The notes beneath the pieces were generated by a model. That model saw only the letters and a program-made list of their open reading frames with translations, did no database searches and was not told the DNA's origin. A DNA stretch of 64,000 nt, taken from the NCBI RefSeq assembly GCF_046592965.1, contig NZ_JBISBV010000004.1, forward strand, positions 186,001-250,000, written 5' to 3'. Shown one piece after another: positions 1 to 8,038 of this stretch (position 1 is the first letter of the stretch; each line of letters begins with the position of its first letter). Origin of the DNA: Marivita sp046592965 (GTDB taxonomy: Bacteria > Pseudomonadota > Alphaproteobacteria > Rhodobacterales > Rhodobacteraceae). The position numbers were made by a program, and so were the translations under genes.

Positions 1-765
1 CAGAAATACGGCATCCGCGACTATCGCGGTGGCGGGCGGTCCTCGGCGCGCGAAACCGCCGCTCGGGTCGCCGCGGGCGGGCTGGCGCGCGAGGCGATCA
101 AGGCGCTTGTGCCCGACCTGCGGATCACCGGATACATGGTCCAGATGGGCCCCCATGCAATCGACCGGTCGCGGCTTGATCTGGACGAGATCGAGAACAA
201 TCCGTTCTGGGTGCCTGACGCCCAAGCTGCGGCGGATTGGGCCGATTACCTCGACGGGTTGCGCAAATCGGGCGAGAGCGTCGGCGCGATTGTCGAGCTA
301 GTGGCCCAGGGGGTTCCCGCAGGGCTGGGCGCGCCGATCTATGGCAAGATCGACACCGACCTTGCTGCGGCCATGATGAGCATCAACGCGGTCAAAGGCG
401 TCGAAATCGGCGAAGGAATGGCCTCGGCAACGCTGACCGGGACGACAAACGCGGATGAGATCTTCATGGGGCCCAACGGTCCGGTCTATAGCTCGAACCA
501 TGCCGGCGGCGTGCTTGGCGGCATCTCGACCGGACAGGACCTCGTGGTCCGTTTCGCGGTCAAACCGACATCGTCCATCCTGAGCACCCGCCGAACGATC
601 ACAAAGTCCGGCGAGGAGACCGAAATCATCACCAAAGGCCGGCATGACCCGTGCGTCGGCATCCGTGCCGTCCCGGTGGGCGAAGCGATGATGGCCTGCG
701 TGATACTGGACCATCTGCTTCTGCATCGCGGCCAAATCGGCCAGAACAGGGGTACGATTGGCTGA
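1..765 (+). CDS. aroC: Chorismate synthase, 3' part
   Basis: This is the last step of the shikimate pathway: 5-enolpyruvylshikimate-3-phosphate to chorismate, using reduced FMN, in the cytoplasm. The frame is open from the first base, so the 5' end lies outside the window and 254 residues are present; the family is usually about 360. Visible family features are the opening RDYRGGGRSSARETAARVA segment, the PAGLGAPIYGKIDTDLA stretch, the GTTNADEI and SNHAGGVLGGISTGQD segments, and the C-terminal RHDPCVGIRAVPVGEAM block. It converges on the transporter gene at 786, with 20 bases between the stop codons. Confidence 0.96.
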   Translation, partial: QKYGIRDYRGGGRSSARETAARVAAGGLAREAIKALVPDLRITGYMVQMGPHAIDRSRLDLDEIENNPFWVPDAQAAADWADYLDGLRKSGESVGAIVELVAQGVPAGLGAPIYGKIDTDLAAAMMSINAVKGVEIGEGMASATLTGTTNADEIFMGPNGPVYSSNHAGGVLGGISTGQDLVVRFAVKPTSSILSTRRTITKSGEETEIITKGRHDPCVGIRAVPVGEAMMACVILDHLLLHRGQIGQNRGTIG

Positions 766-785
766 CAGGCGGGACAGGCGTGCAG

Positions 786-1661
786 TTAACCGGGCCGAAC
801 CACTTGGCGCGAGATCTGCACCGCAAGAATGCCGCCGGTGATAATCATCACGCCCAACAGGTCATACACTCCAAGGCTTTCGGACAGGATTACTGCGGCA
901 ATGGCGACGCCGAGAAACGGGTTGAGGAAGTGGAAGGTTGCTGCCTTGACTGCGCCGATCCGGTTGACGAGCCAGAACCACACCAAAGTCGCCGCAAGGC
1001 CGGGGATCAGCGTGGTATAGGCAAAGGCCAGCGCGAGCTTGAGCGATAGCGTCACCTCTGGCGTTTCAAGAAGCAGGCCGACGGGCCAAAGCACGGCGCT
1101 GCCGATAAGCATCTGCAATCCGACGACCATGACGAAATTGCCCCCAGAACTTGCATTGCGCAGCGCGAGAGTTGCAATGGTCAGAGAGATCACACCGATC
1201 ACACACAGGCCGATGCCGTAAAGGTCGGCGCCGCTGTTCATCCGGGCGCCCATGATGATGACCACTCCGATGAACCCGGCAACAAGCCCCGCGACACCAA
1301 GCGGCGACATCCGCTGACCGGCGAAAAGCCAGCCCGCCACTCCGACAAGAAGCGGCATGGTCGAGGCGATGATTGCCGCCAGGGACGCCTCGATCCGCTG
1401 CATGGCGATGAAATTGAGGCCGAGATACAAGGCGTTCTGACAAATACCGAAAATGATCGTCGCCCGCCATTGACCGCGTGTCAGCCGCCATGTCTGGCCC
1501 ATCCCGAAGGCGATCAGTACCGCCAGCGCCCCCGACAGGCTGAACCGCAGCGCCAAGGCCATCAACGGCGGCGCATCCGCCACGATGATCCGTGCCGAGG
1601 TAAAAGCCGACGACCACATAACCGCGAACGCGAGGCCCATCAGAATTGCGCGAATATCCAA
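786..1661 (-). CDS. DMT-superfamily (EamA) permease
   Basis: Inner-membrane transporter of the drug/metabolite family with two EamA repeats and about ten hydrophobic segments, probably an exporter of amino acids or small metabolites; the substrate cannot be read. The frame stays open to 1796, but the first 45 residues of that version are hydrophilic and unlike the family. I place the start at a TTG codon (1661) giving LDIRAILMGLAFAVMWSS, because GGAGG sits about seven bases upstream and the protein becomes a normal 291 residues. It follows the VOC/GST genes on the same strand after 140 bases and could be their last member. Confidence 0.85.
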   Translation of the reverse strand: MDIRAILMGLAFAVMWSSAFTSARIIVADAPPLMALALRFSLSGALAVLIAFGMGQTWRLTRGQWRATIIFGICQNALYLGLNFIAMQRIEASLAAIIASTMPLLVGVAGWLFAGQRMSPLGVAGLVAGFIGVVIIMGARMNSGADLYGIGLCVIGVISLTIATLALRNASSGGNFVMVVGLQMLIGSAVLWPVGLLLETPEVTLSLKLALAFAYTTLIPGLAATLVWFWLVNRIGAVKAATFHFLNPFLGVAIAAVILSESLGVYDLLGVMIITGGILAVQISRQVVRPG

Positions 1662-1801
1662 GGGACGCCTCCGGCATTGGTGATGGGCGAGTGGTAGTTT
1701 GGATTGTGTGGAAGGGAAAGAGGTGGATTGGACTGATCTGCCGTCGACATCAAGACAAACCGCAACGCGCGGTTGGTCCACCGATTTTCCGTCCACCCCT
1801 T

Positions 1802-2149
1802 TCAGGCACCGTCAAGCAGGCCGACCGTGTTGCCTTCGGGGTCCGCAAACTCGGCATAGCGCAGGGTCTCGAAACCCTCGATCTTCACCGGTTCCGGCAC
1901 GGCGATCCCGACCTTCGCAAGTCGCGCGATCTCGGTATCAAGATCGGAGACATGCATCGTTAAGGTCGCGCGCCCATGTCCTTCTGCACTGTCGAGCACC
2001 TGGAACAACACACGCTCCGTCAGCTCCCATTCATGGCAGGACGGCATCGGCTCGCGGTCCCAGCGGCGGCCGATCAGGCTTGTCCACCAACCGGATTGGG
2101 CGGCAAAATCCGCCGCGTTGATGCTGACGAACACATGGTTGATCTTCAC
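1802..2149 (-). CDS. VOC-family (glyoxalase-fold) protein
   Basis: Single-domain protein of 115 residues with the vicinal-oxygen-chelate fold: N-terminal MKINHVFVSINAADFAAQ strand-helix and C-terminal RYAEFADPEGNTVGLLDG, the usual end of the second beta-alpha-beta module. Members of this fold bind a metal and act on glutathione adducts, catechols or antibiotics; the substrate here is unknown. The start is GTG at 2149, overlapping the stop of the GST gene as GTGA, so the two are probably translationally coupled. It is the last VOC gene of a series starting at 5719. Confidence 0.85.
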   Translation of the reverse strand: MKINHVFVSINAADFAAQSGWWTSLIGRRWDREPMPSCHEWELTERVLFQVLDSAEGHGRATLTMHVSDLDTEIARLAKVGIAVPEPVKIEGFETLRYAEFADPEGNTVGLLDGA

Positions 2150-2769
2150 GGCTGCATCTCTTCGATCAGCTTGTAGTCGATCGCCTTGGCCGCGTTGTAG
2201 GCGGGGCGATTAACAATGCGCGCCTGATAGGCGGAAAAGGCCGCGCGTTCCGGCAGGGATTTGAACTGAAGCCCCCAATCCACCGCGCTGCCGACATAGA
2301 CATCCGCCATCGTAAAGCGCGCGCCGCTGACGTAATCATGTGCCGAAAGCCAGCCTTCCAGCGCATCGACCGTCCGCTCGTAGCTGCCGAACCCGGCCAT
2401 GACCTGTTCCTTGTCGCTGACCGTCCAGCCAAGCGCCTTTGCTGTGATGGCCTGCTCAAGCGGGCCTGCGGCGAAGAACATCCAGCGGAAATAATCCGCC
2501 TTTTCAGCGTCTTGCGGCAAGAGGTCCGGCGCCTCGGCCTCGGCCAGATAGTGACAGATGGCCGCCGCCTCGCTGACGACCCTGTCGCCATCCGTATGGT
2601 GGTGGATGATCGTCGGCACCTTGGCCATCGGGTTTGCCTTGATCAGCGCGTCGGGCTTGTCCTCCCATGGCACCATGACGGAGTCGTAATCCGCGCGTGC
2701 TTCGTGCAGAGCCCAGCGGGCGATCTGCGCCCGGCTCATCGGGTTGAAGAAAAAGGTGTAGTCGGCCAT
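2146..2769 (-). CDS. Glutathione S-transferase
   Basis: Cytoplasmic GST of 207 residues, normal length. The N-terminal thioredoxin-like domain (residues 1-80) opens with YTFFFNPMSRAQIARWAL, contains the cis-proline segment KVPTII and the glutathione-binding VVSEAAAICHYLAE; the helical C-terminal domain contains the N-capping box FTMADVYVGSAVDWG. It probably conjugates or reduces an electrophile. GAGG lies just upstream of the ATG. It is coupled to the VOC gene downstream and lies 48 bases after the DUF899 gene, supporting a role together with the glyoxalase-fold proteins. Confidence 0.93.
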   Translation of the reverse strand: MADYTFFFNPMSRAQIARWALHEARADYDSVMVPWEDKPDALIKANPMAKVPTIIHHHTDGDRVVSEAAAICHYLAEAEAPDLLPQDAEKADYFRWMFFAAGPLEQAITAKALGWTVSDKEQVMAGFGSYERTVDALEGWLSAHDYVSGARFTMADVYVGSAVDWGLQFKSLPERAAFSAYQARIVNRPAYNAAKAIDYKLIEEMQP

Positions 2770-2817
2770 GTGATCCTCGTTTCGTCGTGATGTGCAGTTC
2801 CGGTTCGACGGCGTGTT

Positions 2818-3498
2818 TCAGGCCGGTGTGTCGCCGGTCCCGTATTCGTCATGCAGCCGTAGCCATTGATGCGCGGCGTCTTGCGGCGTGCCCTCCGGCG
2901 CGTCTTCCCAGGTTTCCTGTCGGCCGAGAGGCGTGATGTCGAGCAGTGTCCAGACGGTTCCCAGCGTCTCGACCCCGCGCCCCTTGGTGAAATAGGTTCG
3001 GAAGATGTCGCCGCCATCGCGGATGAAGACGTTGAGCCCGAAGTATTTCGGCACGTCGAAATCGACGCCGAAATTGTCCCTGCTCTCGACCCATGGCATC
3101 TGCCAACCCATCCGGGCGCGGAACGCCTTGATCTCGGTCAGCGGCGCACGCGAGACGAAGACCAGCGAGGTGTCGCGCGCATGGAGATGCGCCAGATGCG
3201 GGATCTGGTCGCCCACCATGCCGCAGCCGGCACAGGGGTCAGGATCGGCGGGCTTCAGCATGTGATGATAGACGATAAGCTGGCGGCGCCCGTCGAAGAG
3301 GTCGGCCAGCCCGGCCTTGCCGGACGGCGTGACGAAAACGTAGTCTTTCGTGACCTTCTCCCAAGGCTGGCGACGTCGTTCGGCCGCAAGCTGGTCTTGG
3401 GCGCGGGTCAGTTCCTTTTCCCGAGCCAGCAGCGCCTCGCGCGCCGCGCTCCAGTCCTTTCGGGACACGATGCGCTGATGGGGGATGTGATCCGTCAC
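2818..3498 (-). CDS. DUF899 thioredoxin-like protein
   Basis: 226 residues matching the DUF899 pattern: an N-terminal helical segment rich in KELTRAQDQLAAERR, then a thioredoxin-like core with YVFVTPSGKAGLADLF and a CAGCGMVGDQI redox-type CxxC. The family is annotated as predicted dithiol oxidoreductases of AhpC/TSA-like fold, but no reaction is established as far as I know. The start is GTG at 3498, preceded by GGAGG about ten bases away; no suitable ATG is available. It sits within the VOC/GST series, 57 bases after a PhnB-type gene, consistent with a stress or detoxification operon. Confidence 0.85.
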   Translation of the reverse strand: MTDHIPHQRIVSRKDWSAAREALLAREKELTRAQDQLAAERRRQPWEKVTKDYVFVTPSGKAGLADLFDGRRQLIVYHHMLKPADPDPCAGCGMVGDQIPHLAHLHARDTSLVFVSRAPLTEIKAFRARMGWQMPWVESRDNFGVDFDVPKYFGLNVFIRDGGDIFRTYFTKGRGVETLGTVWTLLDITPLGRQETWEDAPEGTPQDAAHQWLRLHDEYGTGDTPA

Positions 3499-3555
3499 GG
3501 CTGATTTCCTCCTGAGAATGACCGTCCGCCCCGACCGTGCCGGGGCAGACCTGCT

Positions 3556-4032
3556 TCACCCATTCGCCGCGGCCTCGATGGCGGCCACGTCGATCTTGAC
3601 CATCTGCCCCATCGCCTCCATCACCCGCTTTGCCTTTGCCCGGTCCGGATCGGCAAGAAGTTGCGGCAGGATGCGGGGCGTCACCTGCCAGGAGAGTCCG
3701 AAGCGATCCCTGATCCAGCCGCACATCACCGGCTCACCGCCCTCGGCAAGCGCGTCCCAGTAGTGGTCGACCTCGGCTTGGTCGGCGCAGTCGATGGAAA
3801 GCGATATCGCATCGGTAAACGGGTGATCCGGCCCGCCGTTCATGGCGATGAAACTGCGGCCCGAGAGGGTGAAGCCGACGGTGATGACATCGTCCTGCTT
3901 GCCCCCGGGATAATCCATCGGGGCGCTCGTCGTCTGATCAATGCTGCTGTCGGGGAAGAGGCCGGTATAGAATTCCGCCGCCGCCTCCGCCTGCCCGTCG
4001 AACCACAGGAAGGTGCTGATCTTGTCCATCAT
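3556..4032 (-). CDS. PhnB-type VOC protein
   Basis: 158 residues of the PhnB / 3-demethylubiquinone-9 methyltransferase-like branch of the VOC fold. Diagnostic stretches are STFLWFDGQAEAAAEFYTGL, DVITVGFTLSGRSFIAMNGG, and the GWIRDRFGLSWQVTPRIL motif near the C-terminus. The methyltransferase name is historical; no SAM site is seen, and the real substrate is unknown. Two ATGs are adjacent; the first at 4032 overlaps the preceding gene's stop as ATGA, so I use it. Confidence 0.88.
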   Translation of the reverse strand: MMDKISTFLWFDGQAEAAAEFYTGLFPDSSIDQTTSAPMDYPGGKQDDVITVGFTLSGRSFIAMNGGPDHPFTDAISLSIDCADQAEVDHYWDALAEGGEPVMCGWIRDRFGLSWQVTPRILPQLLADPDRAKAKRVMEAMGQMVKIDVAAIEAAANG

Positions 4033-4823
4033 GCCGCACCTTGCTTGCGCTTGCCGACGAACATCGCCTTGGCCCCCTGCGGATCGTTCGCCTGGATCAT
4101 CCAGTCGCCCTCATCGCCCGGCAACTCGATCGGCCCGGTGGTGACGGTGCCACCGTTCCTCTCGACCTCGGCTTTCGCGACGTCGACATCGAGCACCGTA
4201 AAGGCAAAGTTCCAGAACGGCGCTTCGCCCTCCTTCTGGGCGTCCATCATCGCGCCGATCATGTCGGTATCGGTTTGTCCGACAAAGGTGTAATCCCCGT
4301 TCGGCCCCATCGGCATCGCGCCGGTCTTTTTCCAACCGAACAGCTTGCCGTAGAATTCCAGCGCCGCCGTCTGGTCGGACGTGACCAATTCGTTCCAGCT
4401 GCAATGCCCGACCTTCATTGGCGCAAAAGCAGTGCTCTGGTCGTCGCTGTTCCCGCGCATCAGGTAGAACACGGCACCCTGCGGATCGGAAACGAAGGCA
4501 AAGCGGCCGACGCCGGGAATATCCTGCGGTTCCATCTGGATGCTCCCGCCCAGTTCCTTGACCTTCGCGGCCGCGGCATCCACGTCAGCGACGCCGAAAT
4601 AAACGTCCCAGGTGGCAGGACGTCCGGTCGCATGATCCGGCGTGCGCATCATGCCGCCCACGCCTTCGCCCTTATCCGTGGCGAAGGTGCGGTACTCCCG
4701 CTCCAGCCCGCCGGCAGGTGCCTGAAAGTGCCAGCCCATGACCTTGCCATAGAAGTCCTGCGCCACATCAGGCGCGTCAGTCATCAACTCATACCAGATC
4801 GGGGTTCCGTCGCGATTGGTCAT
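4029..4823 (-). CDS. Two-domain VOC protein
   Basis: 264 residues with two consecutive glyoxalase-fold domains. Domain 1 begins GTPIWYELMTDAPDVAQDFY and ends with RFAFVSDPQGAVFYLMRG. Domain 2 begins VGHCSWNELVTSDQTAALEF and ends with WMIQANDPQGAKAMFVGK. This arrangement is common in actinobacterial and proteobacterial proteins annotated as glyoxalases or hydroxylases; no substrate can be named. The frame is open to 4970, but the ATG at 4823 is preceded by GGAGG and begins at the domain, so the 49 upstream codons are excluded. It is coupled to the PhnB-type gene by ATGA. Confidence 0.88.
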   Translation of the reverse strand: MTNRDGTPIWYELMTDAPDVAQDFYGKVMGWHFQAPAGGLEREYRTFATDKGEGVGGMMRTPDHATGRPATWDVYFGVADVDAAAAKVKELGGSIQMEPQDIPGVGRFAFVSDPQGAVFYLMRGNSDDQSTAFAPMKVGHCSWNELVTSDQTAALEFYGKLFGWKKTGAMPMGPNGDYTFVGQTDTDMIGAMMDAQKEGEAPFWNFAFTVLDVDVAKAEVERNGGTVTTGPIELPGDEGDWMIQANDPQGAKAMFVGKRKQGAA

Positions 4824-4897
4824 CGTCGTTCCTCCTGTTGTCCGTTCCAGTCCATCTTCATGTCGACTTCGTTTTGCACCGGTGCGTTCGGTCTTGA

Positions 4898-5278
4898 CTA
4901 ACTTGTGGTAAGAACCAGCCGATTTCCTTCGCTGTCCCTGAATGCAGCGAAACGTGCATCCGGATTCCACGGCGCCTCTCCCGGCTCCGTAATGATCTCG
5001 ACTCCGTTTTCCTTCAGGGTTGCAACGGTTGTATCGAGATCGGCATCGACCAGAACAAGAACGGGTTTTTCGCCGTCGCCCTCATGCTCGCCGCGCTTGT
5101 GGAACATAAGGGTGGTTTCAGCGCTTGCGAACGTCAACTCGATCCATCGCCAGCCGTCGTCCCCATAGAGGGAGTCGGTCGCAACACGACACGGCAGGTT
5201 TTTGGTGTAGAAATCGACCGCACGGTCCTGGTCGGCTACGGGAAGTTTGGCGAATTTGATGTGCATGGCAGTGTCCAT
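4898..5278 (-). CDS. VOC-family protein
   Basis: 126-residue single VOC domain: HIKFAKLPVADQDRAVDFYT at the N-terminus, ETTLMFHKRG in the middle, and ARFAAFRDSEGNRLVLTTS at the end. It resembles the lyase I-like and bleomycin-resistance-like small proteins; function unknown. A second ATG four codons in (MHIKFAK) is an equally possible start, since neither has a clear Shine-Dalgarno. It is 15 bases downstream of the next VOC gene and 74 upstream of the two-domain one. Confidence 0.85.
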   Translation of the reverse strand: MDTAMHIKFAKLPVADQDRAVDFYTKNLPCRVATDSLYGDDGWRWIELTFASAETTLMFHKRGEHEGDGEKPVLVLVDADLDTTVATLKENGVEIITEPGEAPWNPDARFAAFRDSEGNRLVLTTS

Positions 5279-5293
5279 TGCGAAAATGTTCGC

Positions 5294-5719
5294 TCAGTCT
5301 TTTGCGGCCATCGACCTTTTCATCTCTTCCTCGTCCATCCACATGGCTTCCCAGATATGCCCGTCCGGATCCTCGTAGGAGCGACCATACATGAAGCCGT
5401 GATCCTGTTTCGGGATGGGATCGGCAACGCCACCGGCCTTGACCGCCGCTTCCACCGCCGCATCGCAAGCCTCACGGCTGTCCATGGAGAGACAGAGCAA
5501 CACCTGTGCCGATGACTTGGCATCCGGTATCTGCTTTGACGTGAAGTCGCGCCAGCGGGCATGGGACAGGAGCATGGCGGTGATGGTGTCGCTGATCACC
5601 ATGCTCGCGCAGGTCTCGTCCGAGAAGGTATCGTTCCGAGTTGCGCCCACCGCTTCGTAAAAACGCGCGGAGGCGTCAACATCCGCAACCGGAAGGTTGA
5701 TGAAGATCATTTGGGTCAT
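5294..5719 (-). CDS. VOC-family protein, first gene of the series
   Basis: VOC domain of 141 residues from ATG 5719: MTQMIFINLPVADVDASARF, then MVISDTITAMLLSHARWRDF, and GFMYGRSYEDPDGHIWEAMW at the C-terminus, typical of the lactoylglutathione-lyase-like subfamily. An ATG nine codons upstream (5746) is possible, but AAGGA lies seven bases before 5719, which decides the start. It is promoter-proximal in the minus-strand VOC/GST run, divergent from a MarR regulator at 5921, with the palindrome 5894-5911 in between. Confidence 0.87.
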   Translation of the reverse strand: MTQMIFINLPVADVDASARFYEAVGATRNDTFSDETCASMVISDTITAMLLSHARWRDFTSKQIPDAKSSAQVLLCLSMDSREACDAAVEAAVKAGGVADPIPKQDHGFMYGRSYEDPDGHIWEAMWMDEEEMKRSMAAKD

Positions 5720-5893
5720 GGGCGCGTCCTTTTTCTCCGTGGGCATGGAGCGTCTGGCGCCGGGCCTGTGGAGACCGATGCGTTCCGTGCATTTCGGGTT
5801 GGTGTCGAGCAGTAAGGTGTTCTCATGTTCGCAGCCGAACCCGTCGCAGGGATCGGAACGGTGCCATCACCTTTCCACGATTCGATTGACTAG

Positions 5894-5911
5894 TAAGTTG
5901 ATATCAACTTA
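5894..5911. promoter_or_regulatory. Perfect 18-bp palindrome, probable MarR operator
   Basis: TAAGTTGATATCAACTTA is identical to its reverse complement. It lies ten bases before the GTG start of the marR-family gene and 175 bases before the first divergent VOC gene. Size, AT-rich centre and position fit an autoregulatory MarR-type site. Binding is inferred, not shown. Confidence 0.6.
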
Positions 5912-5920
5912 AATAAGGCT

Positions 5921-6400
5921 GTGTCAAATAAAGTTTCCAAACACGCCACCTTTGGCATGACCTTGCGCGTCCGTGACAGTTGCCTGTGCCTGCACACACA
6001 GCGCGCGGCCCGTGCCGTCGCGCGCCGCTTCGATGAGGCGCTGCGCCCCGTCGGGCTGCGAAGCGGGCAATTCTCGATCCTGATATCGCTGAACCGGCCC
6101 GAACCGCCGACGGTCGGATCAGTGGCGGATCTGCTCGCGATGGACCGCACGACGTTGACAGCCAACCTCAAACCGCTGGAGCGGCGCGGGCTTCTGACCG
6201 TGAGACCGGATGACCAGGATCGCCGCGCCCGTCGGCTGTCGCTGACCGAAGACGGGCTGGCGTTGCTGGAACAGGCCATCCCGATCTGGATCGAGACCCA
6301 CGAAAGAATCGAGCGCGGGCTGAGCGGCGATGTCGATGCCCTGCGCGAGAACCTGAACAGGCTGACGAGACTGGAGAAGAATGACGACTTGTCACCTTGA
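5921..6400 (+). CDS. MarR-family transcriptional regulator
   Basis: 159-residue winged-helix repressor. Dimerisation helix around CLCLHTQRAARAVARRFDEA (residues 21-40), DNA-recognition helices about residues 63-90 (TVGSVADLLAMDRTTLTANL), and the Arg-rich wing RPDDQDRRARR at about 95-105. Two cysteines, C21 and C23, in the first helix could make it redox- or electrophile-responsive (inference). The start is GTG at 5921; no in-frame ATG gives a full first helix. It is divergent from the VOC/GST run, its probable target, and its own leader carries an 18-bp palindrome. The 3' end abuts a gene relic on the other strand. Confidence 0.93.
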   Translation: MSNKVSKHATFGMTLRVRDSCLCLHTQRAARAVARRFDEALRPVGLRSGQFSILISLNRPEPPTVGSVADLLAMDRTTLTANLKPLERRGLLTVRPDDQDRRARRLSLTEDGLALLEQAIPIWIETHERIERGLSGDVDALRENLNRLTRLEKNDDLSP

Positions 6401-6401
6401 T

Positions 6402-6742
6402 CGAATTGCGCTTTCACTTCAGTGACAAGCGCTTCGGCGGCTGTCGTGTCGTCCGCCTGAAGATGAGCATAGACCGCGTAGTCGATGGCATGCGGGTAAT
6501 GATCCGCAATCACGTCGCCTTCCTTCGCCTGGGCCAAGACGGCAGCGGCACTGCGCGCGTTCCAGGTAGCAGATTCCTCCCAAAGACCGAGACGGGTGAA
6601 GATATGCGACGGCATGTGCAGCGCATGGGGCACTTCCGGTGCGATGGCATCGTAGCCCCGTGCGATTTCCACCGCGCCGTCGGCAAGAGCGGGGTGATCC
6701 TAGGCGTGAATGGCACAGTAATAGCCCGCCGCGCATGGATGC
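6402..6742 (-). pseudogene. Relic of a TPR-type protein
   Basis: Read on the minus strand, one frame gives YYCAIHA, an in-frame TAG, then DHPALADGAVEIARGYDAIA and continues through PHALHMPSHIFTRLGLWEES to DDTTAAEALVTEVKAQFDQ. The motif 'HAYDHPxLA...APEVPHALHMPSHIFTRLGLWEES' is, from memory, the core of a family of tetratricopeptide-containing proteins. Here the tyrosine codon is replaced by TAG (6702-6704), the N-terminal repeats are missing and the C-terminus is lost where the marR gene ends. I treat it as a broken, non-functional fragment; its boundaries are approximate. Confidence 0.7.
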
Positions 6743-7009
6743 GCTTCGGGCTCAGAGCGACATTCACTTTGTGGATGCAGCAACAGTCCAAGATCCCCCG
6801 AGATCAGGCAAACGAGATTGCATTCATCCTTGGACAACTTATTCTTGTGTCAAATGTCGAAACGTCTCCCATCGCTCAACTCGAAGCGAAGATTTGAAGC
6901 CGCCGCTCGGCATCTTGGTTTTGTGAGGGCTACGTGAGAGTGGGTGCCTCTGTTCGCGCGCAAGCATCGCGCGGTCTCTCTTACCGACAGAGGTTTCAAC
7001 GGCTTCTCC

Positions 7010-8038
7010 TCACGCTCCTTCTGCAATCGACCGTTCCGATGCGTTTGATTGGAAGGGTGCAGGCATGTCGAGAGGGTATGATGGCAAGGCTTCACCCCGG
7101 GATAACGGAGCGAGTGTCGACCGCCCCGAGTTCACGAAGCTGTCTAAAAGTTCAATGTGTCGCGGCAAGTCCCGCACGTTGAGGCGGGACTGCGCAGGCA
7201 CCTGCGGCGGCCATGGACCAAGCGTTTTGCCGCTGATTTTCCTGACCAGCCAGTCTGCGGGTGGCAGGCAGTCGTCGATCAGGTAATCCATGCCGCCGAT
7301 CCGCGCCTTCAACGCGTCGGACATGCCCCCTGCCGCACGGCCGGTCAGGCGGCACGAGGCCTGCACCGTCACATCGTCGGCGTGGCGGACCCGCCGACCT
7401 GCTGCGCGAAGCGCGCGGACGATCCGGCGGTCCTCGCCGCATCTGATCGGCGCGAAGCCTCGTACTGCCAGATAGGCCGCGCGAGTGAACGCGAGGCTGG
7501 CCCCCGCCGCTTCGCCATGGGTGTCGGCGATATCCGCACACCCCGGCGCGTGGCGCGCGTAGACGTCCTGCACCAAAGCCCTGTAGGTGCCCTCCAGTGT
7601 GGCCAGGTGGGGGTCCATGCCTTCGAGGATCTCTGCCTCCGCCGGGATCAGATCGACCTTGCCGCAGACAGCGTCCACCGCACCCAGATGAGCAAGGTTT
7701 CGCGCGATCCAGTCCGGGGCGACGATGCAATCCGCGTCCGTCGTCAAAAGGTAGCGAAGCGCGGGCATGGTTTGTAGGGCATGATCGCATCCGATCAGGC
7801 GCGCGGTTCCCACACCTTCGTGCGGCGCCAGGCGACGCTCAAGCACCGTCAGGTCGAGGCCGAACCGGGCGGCGGTGTCGCGGGCCACGATGCCGGTGCG
7901 ATCGGTGGTGTTGTTGACCACCAGGATCACCATCGCGTTGCCTTGTTCGGCCAGGGCGGTGAGACATGCACCGATCCGGGCCTCCTCGTTGCGGGCGGGG
8001 ATGACGATGGCGGTGTCTTTCGCGATGAGGCGGGTCAT
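7010..8038 (-). CDS. Family 2 glycosyltransferase (last gene of the seven-gene operon)
   Basis: 342 residues. Starts MTRLIAKDTAIVIPARNEEA, the GT-A nucleotide-binding strand, with VVNNTTDRTG and the metal-binding TTDADCIVAPDW region; AGASLAFTRAAYLAVRGF and CGEDRRIVRALRAAG are the acceptor-side motifs. The C-terminal 100 residues are unlike common GT2 enzymes. It presumably transfers one sugar in the cytoplasm. Start ATG 8038 overlaps the upstream methyltransferase stop as ATGA; nineteen upstream codons in the same frame are discarded for that reason. Confidence 0.88.
   Translation of the reverse strand: MTRLIAKDTAIVIPARNEEARIGACLTALAEQGNAMVILVVNNTTDRTGIVARDTAARFGLDLTVLERRLAPHEGVGTARLIGCDHALQTMPALRYLLTTDADCIVAPDWIARNLAHLGAVDAVCGKVDLIPAEAEILEGMDPHLATLEGTYRALVQDVYARHAPGCADIADTHGEAAGASLAFTRAAYLAVRGFAPIRCGEDRRIVRALRAAGRRVRHADDVTVQASCRLTGRAAGGMSDALKARIGGMDYLIDDCLPPADWLVRKISGKTLGPWPPQVPAQSRLNVRDLPRHIELLDSFVNSGRSTLAPLSRGEALPSYPLDMPAPFQSNASERSIAEGA

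Noticed and set aside
786..1796. Longer version of the DMT permease starting at 1796
   Set aside because: The 45 extra residues are hydrophilic and not family-like, whereas the TTG at 1661 has a GGAGG in the right place.
5894..5911. FNR/FixK box reading of the TTGATATCAA core
   Set aside because: FNR sites need four bases between TTGAT and ATCAA; here the halves are fused, and the full 18-bp palindrome next to marR fits a MarR site better.
6850..7095. Open frame downstream of the glycosyltransferase operon
   Set aside because: Overlaps the end of the GT2 gene, low-complexity N-terminus, no family resemblance.
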